From Aeromonas eucrenophila (GTDB lineage Bacteria; Pseudomonadota; Gammaproteobacteria; Enterobacterales; Aeromonadaceae): a stretch of 64,000 nucleotides of DNA. The stretch's first letter is position 1. Every line of letters begins with the position of its first letter. This document shows, one piece after another, positions 48,514-55,702 of this stretch. Where the stretch lies: the NCBI RefSeq assembly GCF_000819865.1, contig NZ_CDDF01000008.1, positions 62,001-126,000 on the forward strand. The letters are read 5' to 3'. Below the pieces are notes generated by a model that was given only the letters and a program-made list of their open reading frames with translations, made no database searches and was not told the DNA's origin. A program made the position numbers and the translations under genes.

Positions 48514-48906
48514 TTAGCGAGGATGGCGCGCCATCGCTTCCCAGCCTTCTTTCAGCTCCAGCAGGATGCGGCGTACCTCGGCAAAGCCAGCCACATCGTT
48601 GGCCACGCTGATCTCGAACAGGCGTTGCCCGCAATAGTCGTACAGACGGTGCAGATTGGTGGCCAACTCTCCCCCCTTGTCCATGTCGAGGGCACTGTCG
48701 AGCCCCCCCAGGATCTGCAGGCACTTGTTGATGGATAGCCCTTTGCGTTCGTACTGTTTGGCCAGGATGTGGCCCTCTGCCCGCGCGACCTCGTCGAGCA
48801 GACCATCCATCAGCATCAGCACCAGTTGGTGCGGATCGGCACTCGCCGCCTTGGCCTGGGTGGCGGCGAACTGGTAGGCATCGTAGCCATCTTGGGGTTC
48901 AAACAT
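48514..48906 (-). CDS. lafC: lateral flagellin export chaperone LafC (FliS-like)
   Basis: Cytoplasmic chaperone that binds the flagellin C-terminus and prevents premature polymerisation. The 130 residues show the FliS pattern: YQFAATQAKAASADPHQLVLMLMDGLL near the start and LHRLYDYCGQRLFEISVAND later. It follows lafB after 39 bases. Confidence 0.93.
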   Translation of the reverse strand: MFEPQDGYDAYQFAATQAKAASADPHQLVLMLMDGLLDEVARAEGHILAKQYERKGLSINKCLQILGGLDSALDMDKGGELATNLHRLYDYCGQRLFEISVANDVAGFAEVRRILLELKEGWEAMARHPR

Positions 48907-48945
48907 GAGAGACTCACTTATTCAGGAGGATACGCGCTCACCGAC

Positions 48946-50229
48946 TCACAATGCGCCCATGGTCTGCAGCATCTGGTTCATGGTGGTGAACTGATTGAGG
49001 TAGCGCTTATACGCGGATTCCATACGGCGATCCAGTGCCTCCATCCGCTCATTCACCCGCTTCTCGCTGGCCTCCAGGCCGGTCTTGCGTCCCTTTAAAG
49101 CACCATCACGTTTGGTGTAAGGATCGAGCGAATCGCTCATCCGCTTGAGCAGACCATCATCCCCCATCAGCGCCTTGCCGAGCAGCTCGGGATCTTTTTC
49201 CAGCGCCTTGTTGAAGTCGGTCTCGTTGAAGGAGAGTTTGCCCGCCTTGTCGGTCTTGATGCCGAGACTGCTGAGGCTGAGCCCATCCGGCAGGTCACGC
49301 ACACTACGAGAAAGAGCGCTCTTGAGGCTGCGCACCCCACTATCGGAGGAGAGGGCCCCCGGCGCCTTGGGATCGCTGGAGGTCATCTTGGCCAGCTCAT
49401 CGATCAGCTCGTTATAGCTGTCGACAAACTTCTTGAGGGAGCCGGTCACGGCTTCCTTGTCTTGATCTATGGTCACCAGCAGGGGGGCGTCGTCTACCTT
49501 CTGCGCCTTGGTCAGCTGGAAGGTCAGGCCGTCCACCACGTTTTCGATCTTGTTGCTGGCGGAGGTGATGGTCAGCGGGTTGTCGCCCCCCATGCGCAGC
49601 TTGGCATCCTGTGCCTGGGTGATATCCGTCTTGCCGGCAACGGCCGTGCCCAGCGCATTGGCTGCGTCTCCGCTGTAGCCCAGGGTGATAGCATTCTCCA
49701 CCCCGCTATCCTTGCTGGTCAGTACCATGCTGACCTTGCCGTCGGTACGTACCAGGGTCGCCTTCACGCCCGGATTGTCCTTGGCATTGTTGATATGGGA
49801 GACCAGATCCTTGGCGGTAGCGCCCGCAGGCAGGCTAGCCAAGTCGATGTCGATGGTTTTGCCTTTGACCGTCAATGAGAAGACCCCATCGGCCGGCAGC
49901 GGCGTGGTGTCGCTATCGAGCTGCAGACCCACCTGATGGGACTGGGCGAGTTGCTCCACGAAGAAGTTGTACTGACCCGAGCTGGCCTTGCCATTGCTCG
50001 TCACCGTCATCACCCCGTCCTGGGACATGGTCGCCTTCTGGGCCTGCAGGTTAGTCGCCTTGTTCAAATCCTTGAGCATGGCCTGGAAGCTCGACAGCTT
50101 GGTGGTGAGCGTACTGATGGCACTCTGCTGCCCCTTGACGCTGTCAAGCTGCTTCTTGAGCAACTTGTCCATGTTCTGGCGCTCGATAGCGACCAGTTGC
50201 ATCGCCGTGCTGGCTGGATCTACTTGCAT
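48946..50229 (-). CDS. lafB: lateral flagellar filament cap protein LafB (FliD-like)
   Basis: Cap protein at the filament tip that folds incoming flagellin. The 427 residues have the conserved N-terminal FliD region (DPASTAMQLVAIERQNM), a variable middle, and the C-terminal coiled region ending LNQFTTMNQMLQTMGAL. Three consecutive start codons (GTG 50235, ATG 50232, ATG 50229) follow AAGGA; 50229 has the best spacing. Confidence 0.94.
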   Translation of the reverse strand: MQVDPASTAMQLVAIERQNMDKLLKKQLDSVKGQQSAISTLTTKLSSFQAMLKDLNKATNLQAQKATMSQDGVMTVTSNGKASSGQYNFFVEQLAQSHQVGLQLDSDTTPLPADGVFSLTVKGKTIDIDLASLPAGATAKDLVSHINNAKDNPGVKATLVRTDGKVSMVLTSKDSGVENAITLGYSGDAANALGTAVAGKTDITQAQDAKLRMGGDNPLTITSASNKIENVVDGLTFQLTKAQKVDDAPLLVTIDQDKEAVTGSLKKFVDSYNELIDELAKMTSSDPKAPGALSSDSGVRSLKSALSRSVRDLPDGLSLSSLGIKTDKAGKLSFNETDFNKALEKDPELLGKALMGDDGLLKRMSDSLDPYTKRDGALKGRKTGLEASEKRVNERMEALDRRMESAYKRYLNQFTTMNQMLQTMGAL

Positions 50230-50265
50230 CATCACATCCTTATCAACTTAATCAGTGGCATGCCT

Positions 50266-50296
50266 GTTGGAAAAAACCGGCTCGGCTCTTTCCAAC
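50266..50296 (-). other. nested hairpin in the lafA-lafB spacer
   Basis: GTTGGAAA / TTTCCAAC (8 bp) encloses a smaller CCG/CGG stem. It lies between the lafA terminator-like hairpin and lafB and could end the flagellin transcript or shield lafB. The spacer 50230-50344 holds no gene. Confidence 0.5.
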
Positions 50297-50311
50297 GCAC
50301 AAGCAATAACA

Positions 50312-50335
50312 AGGCCACCCCTCGCGAAGTGGCCT
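50312..50335 (-). terminator. terminator-like hairpin after the downstream lafA
   Basis: AGGCCAC / GTGGCCT stem with a ten-base loop, 10 bases past the stop of the 50345-51208 flagellin gene, followed on the minus strand by TTGTTATTGCTT. Confidence 0.65.
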
Positions 50336-50344
50336 GGCAACTCA

Positions 50345-51208
50345 TTAACGCAGCAGGGAAGTCACCATGCCGGTCATCTGGTTGGAGTTGGACAGCACAG
50401 ACATGCCAGCCTGCATCAGCATCTGGTTCTTGGTCATGCTGGTGCTCTCCTGAGCAAAGTCGGCATCCATGATGCGACCATTAGCCAGATCGGTGTTCTC
50501 TTTCATGTTGGAGAGGTTGTTTACGGTGTGCTCCAAGCGGTTGATGTTGGCACCGAAGGCGGAACGCGCGTCACCGATCCCCTTGGAGAAGGTATCCAAC
50601 TCGGCCATGGCGGCGGTGGCCTTGGTCTGGTCGTCGATACCGGCAGCAACGGCAGTGCCCTTGGTACCTTTATCATCGGCAACTACACCCTTGAGGGCAG
50701 TCGCCAGGGCTCCATCGTCCTTGAGCTCCAGCTTCTCGGCACCGGTACCACCGATCTGGAAGGTCACGGCTTTCTGGAAGCCGGAATCCTTGGCCAGCAG
50801 GGTCTGACCAGCGAAGGTGGTGTTGTTGGTGATGTTGTCCAACTCGGCACGCAGTTCGGTGAACTCGGCATTCATCGCCTTGCGATCGTCAACGGTGCTG
50901 GTGCCGTTCGCAGACTGAGTGGCCAGATCCTTCATACGCTGAACGATGTTGCTCATCTCGTCCATGGCGCCTTCGCCGGTCTGCATCATGGAGATGGCAT
51001 CCTGGGCGTTACGCATGCCCACTTTCTGGCCGCTGGACTGAGCTTGCAGACGGGTTGCCATCTGCAGGCCGGCGGCGTCATCGGCGGCAGAGTTGATGCG
51101 CAGACCGGTACCCAGACGCTGCATGGCAGTGCCCAGCATCTTGTTGGTGGAGTTCAACTGGCTCTGAGTAGTCAGCGAGGCGAAATTAGTGTGAATGGAC
51201 AAACCCAT
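50345..51208 (-). CDS. lafA: lateral flagellin (second copy)
   Basis: Structural subunit of the lateral filament, 287 residues. Conserved N-terminal ([19 protein letters not shown]) and C-terminal ([18 protein letters not shown]) D0/D1 helices flank a short variable core (about 128-212). It is nearly identical to the other lafA at both ends but differs in the core, which reads [18 protein letters not shown] here. GAGGAG precedes the ATG at good spacing, and a small hairpin with T6 lies directly upstream of that site. The gene is separated from the upstream copy by a terminator-like hairpin and a pyrimidine-rich leader. In A. caviae two lateral flagellins are known. Confidence 0.95.
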   Translation of the reverse strand: MGLSIHTNFASLTTQSQLNSTNKMLGTAMQRLGTGLRINSAADDAAGLQMATRLQAQSSGQKVGMRNAQDAISMMQTGEGAMDEMSNIVQRMKDLATQSANGTSTVDDRKAMNAEFTELRAELDNITNNTTFAGQTLLAKDSGFQKAVTFQIGGTGAEKLELKDDGALATALKGVVADDKGTKGTAVAAGIDDQTKATAAMAELDTFSKGIGDARSAFGANINRLEHTVNNLSNMKENTDLANGRIMDADFAQESTSMTKNQMLMQAGMSVLSNSNQMTGMVTSLLR

Positions 51209-51226
51209 GATTTACTCCTCAAAAAA

Positions 51227-51239
51227 GCTGCAATGCAGC
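51227..51239 (-). promoter_or_regulatory. leader hairpin before the downstream lafA
   Basis: GCTGC-AAT-GCAGC inverted repeat, followed on the minus strand by TTTTTT and then the binding site GAGGAG. It resembles a mini-terminator or translation-control element in the 5' leader. Confidence 0.5.
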
Positions 51240-51356
51240 GGGTATCTCTATAAGAGTGAGAAGCGACAGGTGCTGGCCAAGACTTGAATGGAGAACGGAA
51301 AAAGATGAAGAGAAGGCGGCAAAGCGGAAGTTGGGAGAGAAGAAGGGGGAAGAAGA

Positions 51357-51383
51357 TGGCACTCACCCAGAGGATGAGTGCCA
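51357..51383 (-). terminator. terminator-like hairpin between the two lafA genes
   Basis: TGGCACTCA / TGAGTGCCA (plus inner CC/GG) 7 bases past the stop of the upstream lafA, followed on the minus strand by a long pyrimidine run (51356-51276). It probably separates the two flagellin transcripts. Confidence 0.65.
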
Positions 51384-51389
51384 CTGAGA

Positions 51390-52253
51390 TTAACGCAGCA
51401 GGGAAGTGACCATGCCGGTCATCTGGTTGGAGTTGGACAGCACGGACATGCCAGCCTGCATCAGCATCTGGTTCTTGGTCATGTTGGTGCTCTCCTGAGC
51501 AAAGTCGGCATCCATGATGCGACCGTTCGCCAGATCGGTGTTCTCTTTCATGTTGGAGAGGTTGTTGACGGTGTGCTCCAAACGGTTGATGTTGGCACCG
51601 AAGGCGGAACGAGACTCACCAATCTTCTGGGAGAAGGTGTCCAGCTCGGCCATGGAAGCGGTTGCCTTGGCCTGATCGCCGATACCTACCTTGACGGCAG
51701 CACCATCGGTACCCTTGCCGGTACCCACAACTTCTGCCAGCGCCTTTGCTAGGGTGCCGGTTTTCTTCAGTTCCAGCTTCTCAGCAGAAGTACCACCGAT
51801 CTGGAAGGTCACATCCTCCTGGAACCCCTTGCCAGTCTTGAGCAGCTCTTGTCCGCCGAAGGTGGTGTTGTTGCTGATGTTGTCCAGCTCGGCGCGCAGC
51901 TCGGTGAATTCGGCGTCCATGGCCTTGCGATCATCAGCTGTGCTGGTGCCGTTGGCAGACTGAGTGGCCAGATCCTTCATACGCTGAACGATGTTGCTCA
52001 TCTCGTCCATGGCACCTTCACCGGTCTGCATCATGGAGATGGCATCCTGGGAGTTGCGCATGCCCACTTTCTGGCCACTGGACTGGGATTGCAGACGGGT
52101 TGCCATCTGCAGGCCGGCGGCGTCATCGGCGGCGGAGTTGATGCGCAGACCGGTACCCAGACGCTGCATGGCGGTACCCAGCATCTTGTTGGTGGTATTG
52201 AGTTGGCTCTGGGTGGTCAGAGAAGCGAAATTGGTATGAATGGACAAGCCCAT
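51390..52253 (-). CDS. lafA: lateral flagellin (first copy)
   Basis: Lateral filament subunit, 287 residues, the promoter-proximal copy. N-terminal residues 1-127 and C-terminal residues 213-287 are almost identical to the second copy. The core (about 128-212, with [20 protein letters not shown]) is lysine-rich and more diverged. No cysteine is present. GAGGAA precedes the ATG. It is divergent from the flagellin methylase gene across a 207-base spacer in which I could not find a convincing sigma-28 match. Confidence 0.95.
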   Translation of the reverse strand: MGLSIHTNFASLTTQSQLNTTNKMLGTAMQRLGTGLRINSAADDAAGLQMATRLQSQSSGQKVGMRNSQDAISMMQTGEGAMDEMSNIVQRMKDLATQSANGTSTADDRKAMDAEFTELRAELDNISNNTTFGGQELLKTGKGFQEDVTFQIGGTSAEKLELKKTGTLAKALAEVVGTGKGTDGAAVKVGIGDQAKATASMAELDTFSQKIGESRSAFGANINRLEHTVNNLSNMKENTDLANGRIMDADFAQESTNMTKNQMLMQAGMSVLSNSNQMTGMVTSLLR

Positions 52254-52273
52254 GATGTATTCCTCGATATGAC

Positions 52274-52286
52274 GCTGCGCTGCAGC
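52274..52286 (-). promoter_or_regulatory. leader hairpin before the upstream lafA
   Basis: GCTGC-GCT-GCAGC inverted repeat, 21 bases before the ATG. Stem sequence and position match the hairpin before the other lafA, although the surrounding leaders differ. The rest of the spacer 52254-52460 shows no gene. Confidence 0.5.
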
Positions 52287-52460
52287 CTGTTAGGTGGACA
52301 TCAGATATAGGCGACCCCTTTTTCGCAGAAATGTAGGCCTGCCACCGCATATTTTTCTCGCTTCAATTTCCCTGTCACTATTCGGATGCACGTCGCAGAG
52401 TCAGGGCGCTAGGCATGGTTATTGCTTTGAATCCGCCATCTTCCATTACCGGACAGCGAC

Positions 52461-53624
52461 ATGGCCGCCTCTCTCTACACCCCTCACTTCGTTAAACATT
52501 TCCAGTGCATAGGCGATCGCTGCGAGGACAACTGCTGTCATAGCTGGACCATCAGCATCGACAAGATAACCTTCCGCAACTACGAGCGACATCCGGACCT
52601 TGCCGTCAGATCCTTGAGCAAATTGCACATTCGCAAGGTGAAGCAGAGCAACGAGCATTGGGGGGAGATCCAGCTTGATGAGCAGGGAGCCTGCCCCTTC
52701 CTCGATGAAAACCGTCTGTGCCAGATTCACAGCAAGGCCGGAGCAGAGGCGCTGAGCCACACCTGCAAGACCTACCCCAGAGCCCATTCACGCATCGGCA
52801 ACCAGGTCAGGAAGTCCCTGATGCTCTCCTGCCCCGAGGTCTGCCGGCAGCTGTTGCTAGACCCCATGGCGATGCAGACCGAGGTGGCCGAGTTGGAGCA
52901 ACGCCTGCCGTTCGCGCCACCCCCCCCTGCCGCCATGGCGACCCTGCACAGCCTGAGCATCCATGTGCTGGCAGCCACGGATGTCCCCGTCGAGATACGA
53001 CTGTGGCTCATCGGCATGCTGGTCCACCGGGATCCCGCCCAGCTGTCACACGAAGCCTTCCTGGATCAGGTGGCCGTGCTGGCCGAACGGGGAGAGCTGC
53101 TTGCCATGTTCGAGCAACTGCCGGTCTTGCCGCGGTTGCAGTGGTGGGGGCTGCGTACCATCACCCATCAGCTGCTGGCCTATTCAAAGGGACGGCGGGG
53201 GCGGCAGACCATGCAAGGCTGCCTCGACAAGATCAATCTGCTGCTGGAGGGAGTATATGATGAAGCCAAGCTCACCCAGCTGCAGCAGATCTGGTACAGC
53301 AAGGTCTCGTCTTTCCTCGCGGCTCGTCCCCAGATCATGAACAACTACCTGCTCTACTACGTCTATCATCACAACTTCCCGCAGTTGCAGGGCTCGCCAC
53401 ACCAGGCCTATCAGTTCCTGGTAGTGGACTACTTCCTGCTGCGCAGCTACCTCTGTTTGCTGGCCATGGACAAGGAGCTGGAAGAGCAGGATGTCATCAA
53501 CCTGTTCTACAGCTACCACACCATACGCCAGCACAACGCAAGCTTCCTCAAGACCATAGAACAGGGATTGAGCGAGTCTGGCTTCGCATCGGATCTCAGC
53601 CTTTACGCCTTGCTCAAGCCCTAA
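52461..53624 (+). CDS. fliB: flagellin lysine-N-methylase FliB
   Basis: Predicted enzyme of 387 residues that methylates lysines on flagellin, as FliB does in Salmonella. The N-terminal cysteine-rich signature is intact: Cys16, Cys21, Cys25 and Cys26 in CIGDRCEDNCCHSWT, then Cys78, Cys87 and Cys102 (GACPF, RLCQIH, HTCKTYPR) and Cys124/Cys128 (LSCPEVCRQ). These are likely metal or iron-sulphur ligands. The C-terminal half is helical with no obvious membrane segment. It is divergent from the two lafA genes, so LafA is the probable substrate. The ribosome binding site is weak (ACCGGACAGCGAC). A strong terminator follows. Confidence 0.88.
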   Translation: MAASLYTPHFVKHFQCIGDRCEDNCCHSWTISIDKITFRNYERHPDLAVRSLSKLHIRKVKQSNEHWGEIQLDEQGACPFLDENRLCQIHSKAGAEALSHTCKTYPRAHSRIGNQVRKSLMLSCPEVCRQLLLDPMAMQTEVAELEQRLPFAPPPPAAMATLHSLSIHVLAATDVPVEIRLWLIGMLVHRDPAQLSHEAFLDQVAVLAERGELLAMFEQLPVLPRLQWWGLRTITHQLLAYSKGRRGRQTMQGCLDKINLLLEGVYDEAKLTQLQQIWYSKVSSFLAARPQIMNNYLLYYVYHHNFPQLQGSPHQAYQFLVVDYFLLRSYLCLLAMDKELEEQDVINLFYSYHTIRQHNASFLKTIEQGLSESGFASDLSLYALLKP

Positions 53625-53626
53625 AG

Positions 53627-53656
53627 AAAACCGCCAGCAAATTGCTGGCGGTTTTT
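53627..53656. terminator. bidirectional terminator after fliB
   Basis: AAAACCGCCAGC / GCTGGCGGTTTTT with an AAATT loop directly past the fliB stop. The A-run on one side and T-run on the other let it also end the convergent flgL-side transcript. Confidence 0.93.
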
Positions 53657-53678
53657 CTATATAGTCACTCTTTCGGCC

Positions 53679-54680
53679 TTAGGTCAGCAGGGCCACCACG
53701 TTCTGGCGCGATACGTTGGCCTGGGCCAGCAGGCCGGACATGGTGCCCATGAAGCCACCCTCCTTGAGCTGCAGACTGAGTTTGCCTTGCAGTTGTTCCA
53801 GCTCTTCCTGCTGCACGTTCTGGCTACGGACCTTGACCCTGTCCAGCTGCTTGACCATCTTCTGGCGGAACTGCTTCAGCTCCCGCACCGACTGCTCAAT
53901 TTCGCCGAGCAACCGCTTCAGCCGTTGTTGCTCCTGCTTGAGCTCCCCCTTGTCGAGCCCCTCTCCAAGCTGGGTGAGCTGGCCGGCCTTGGGTTTGAAC
54001 TGCACCGGAACCGGGTTGCCCGCCGGGATGCGGATCCCCTCTCCGCTCAGCAGCACGGGTTCATCCAGCTTGCGCCTGTGCTGATCCGGCACGCTCAGCT
54101 CCAGCTTGCCCAATTCGTTCAGTCGGGCCTGGATATGCTCCTTGCGCAGGGCCCGATCAATACGGGAAGCCGCTTCCACTTCATTGGTGCCGGCAGGCAG
54201 TTGCACCTCGACGGCGCTGCTGGTCTGGGGAAATGAAAAGATCAATCGCTCGGCACTCGATCTCGGGCTCAACAGATCGAGTCGTTCCGCACTGTAACTC
54301 ACTCGACTGTCATTGGCCGACGCCAGCAAGCGGGGTTTGAGTTCAGTGGTCAAGGGAGCCTTCGGCTGGGTCAGCTTCTCTTCCAGCAGCTTGAGACGGG
54401 AAACAAGCTCGCTGCTCGCAGCCCGGTTCTGGCCAAGCTGTTGCTCCAGGCGCTTAAGTTCCCCCCAGACCTGACTCAGGGCCTGTTCACCACTCTGGGC
54501 CTGGGCGATACGCTGCTGCGCCGTGCCGATCAGGGCCCAACGATCCAGTCGGATGACATTGGGCTGGCGCTCGCTGCGGCTGACCTGAGGAGAAGAAGCC
54601 TGGGCAGTTGGACGTCCGTGCAGCTTGGGTTGAGCGGGCGTTTCGGCCACCCCGCCCGGACGGGTTTGTTGAATCTGCAT
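53679..54680 (-). CDS. unrecognised coiled-coil protein with flagellin-like C-terminal tail
   Basis: I do not recognise this 333-residue protein as a named family. It lies 18 bases downstream of lateral flgL in the same orientation, so it is probably expressed with the hook-filament junction genes. Visible parts: a Gln/Pro-rich N-terminus (about 1-40), a first coiled coil (about 55-107), a compact middle domain (about 138-225, starting AERLIFSFPQTSSAVEVQ), a second strongly charged coiled coil (about 235-300), and a C-terminal end LLAQANVSRQNVVALLT. That end resembles the D0 C-terminal helix of bacterial flagellins (LAQANQxPQNVLSLL type). No flagellin N-terminal helix is present. It may be a secreted filament-associated protein or assembly factor; this is inference. 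Confidence 0.75.
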   Translation of the reverse strand: MQIQQTRPGGVAETPAQPKLHGRPTAQASSPQVSRSERQPNVIRLDRWALIGTAQQRIAQAQSGEQALSQVWGELKRLEQQLGQNRAASSELVSRLKLLEEKLTQPKAPLTTELKPRLLASANDSRVSYSAERLDLLSPRSSAERLIFSFPQTSSAVEVQLPAGTNEVEAASRIDRALRKEHIQARLNELGKLELSVPDQHRRKLDEPVLLSGEGIRIPAGNPVPVQFKPKAGQLTQLGEGLDKGELKQEQQRLKRLLGEIEQSVRELKQFRQKMVKQLDRVKVRSQNVQQEELEQLQGKLSLQLKEGGFMGTMSGLLAQANVSRQNVVALLT

Positions 54681-54698
54681 CCTGGCTCCTTGAGAGAC

Positions 54699-55598
54699 TT
54701 AGGGCATGTAGTTGAACAGACTGAGCCCGTTCACCTTGGCGAACGCCTGCTGCTGTACCTGCAGGGCCATCAGCACATGAGCCTGCTGGGTCACCGCCCC
54801 CGCGTAATCGAGGGACTCTATCTGATTGCTCACTTCCTTGCTATAGACACTCTTCTCCTCATGACCCTCATCGACCTGATCCAGCAGGTTGATGCGCGCA
54901 CCGATGGAGCTGACCATCTGGCTGATGTCATCTTGCAAGGTTTGGCTGCGATCCAGCATGGCCCTGGCCTGATCCGCGGCATCCGCGGCACCGCTGTCGA
55001 AGGCGGCCACCATCTCGTCGAGCTGCTTGAAGAAATCCCCGTTCTGGATAAACAACTTGTCCGCGGTGTGATTGAGCTCCACCGTCACCCCTCTGGCGAT
55101 GCCGACCTCACGCACCAGCGCATCCCCTTGGTAGACATAATCACCACCTGGGCCCTTTACGATAGTGGTTTTATCCACCTGGCTGCCACTAAACAGACTG
55201 GAACCACTCTCGTTACGGGCATTGGCCAGATCCAGCAAGCCGTCCTTGATGATCGCCACTTCGCTGGAGACGGCCCGGCGATCGTCCTCCGACAAGGAAC
55301 CGTTGGCTGCTGTCTGGGCCAGATCCCGCAGCCGACCCAGCATGTTGGTCATGGTATCGAGCTGGATTTCCCCCTGGGAAAGCTGGCTCTTGGCATTGGC
55401 GATGTTCTTCTGGTACTGCGCCATCGCCGCCTGCTCTTTCTTCAAGCCGAGCAGTTGCACGCTGCCGACGGGATCGTCGGAGGGCTGTAGGATCCGCTTG
55501 TTGGCCGAGATCTGGCGATCGAGCCGGGCATACTCACCGAAACCATGTTGCAGATTGTCGAGCATGCTGAGCTGAATTTGGTTGGTACTGATACGCAT
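54699..55598 (-). CDS. flgL: lateral flagellar hook-filament junction protein FlgL (LfgL)
   Basis: Second junction protein (HAP3) between hook and filament; 299 residues. The N-terminal helix MRISTNQIQLSMLDNLQHG and the C-terminal ALQVQQQAFAKVNGLSLFNYM are family-typical. The region around its start is part of a 67-bp tandem duplication shared with the flgK end. Its ATG is preceded by GGGGGTC, an unusual but possible binding site. Confidence 0.93.
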   Translation of the reverse strand: MRISTNQIQLSMLDNLQHGFGEYARLDRQISANKRILQPSDDPVGSVQLLGLKKEQAAMAQYQKNIANAKSQLSQGEIQLDTMTNMLGRLRDLAQTAANGSLSEDDRRAVSSEVAIIKDGLLDLANARNESGSSLFSGSQVDKTTIVKGPGGDYVYQGDALVREVGIARGVTVELNHTADKLFIQNGDFFKQLDEMVAAFDSGAADAADQARAMLDRSQTLQDDISQMVSSIGARINLLDQVDEGHEEKSVYSKEVSNQIESLDYAGAVTQQAHVLMALQVQQQAFAKVNGLSLFNYMP

Positions 55599-55702
55599 GC
55601 GACCCCCGTCAGAACATGTTCAGAATGGAATTGAAGAGCTGGATTTGATTGGTGCTGATATTCATACCGGCCTCATCAGAACATGTTCAGGATGGAGTTG
55701 AA
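55569..55702 (-). repeat. 67-bp diverged tandem duplication across the flgK/flgL junction
   Basis: Two adjacent 67-base units on the minus strand (55702-55636 and 55635-55569). Each consists of the last 27 bases of flgK (TTCAAxTCCATxCTGAACAT...TGA), a 10-base spacer, and the first 30 bases of flgL (ATGxxxATCAG...CTC). The units differ mainly at third codon positions and in the spacer (TGAGGCCGGT versus CGGGGGTCGC). Confidence 0.9.
55609..55665 (-). CDS. chimeric 18-codon micro-ORF between flgK and flgL
   Basis: The first duplication unit begins a frame at ATG 55665 that reads through the flgL-like start into the flgK-like end and stops at 55609, giving MNISTNQIQLFNSILNMF. GAGG lies four bases before the ATG, so translation is possible. 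It is most simply a by-product of the duplication, yet almost all differences from its parents are synonymous. Function, if any, is unknown. Confidence 0.35.
   Translation of the reverse strand: MNISTNQIQLFNSILNMF

Noticed and set aside
52254-52460. Sigma-28 promoter for the upstream lafA at GCCTATAT
   Set aside because: The -10-like element matches 6 of 8 bases, but the sequence 11 bases upstream (TTTCTGCG) does not resemble a -35 element.
53627-53656. Inverted repeats across the window (for example here) as a possible CRISPR or transposon end
   Set aside because: They are single hairpins next to gene stops with T-runs. No repeated spacers, transposase or target-site duplication was seen.
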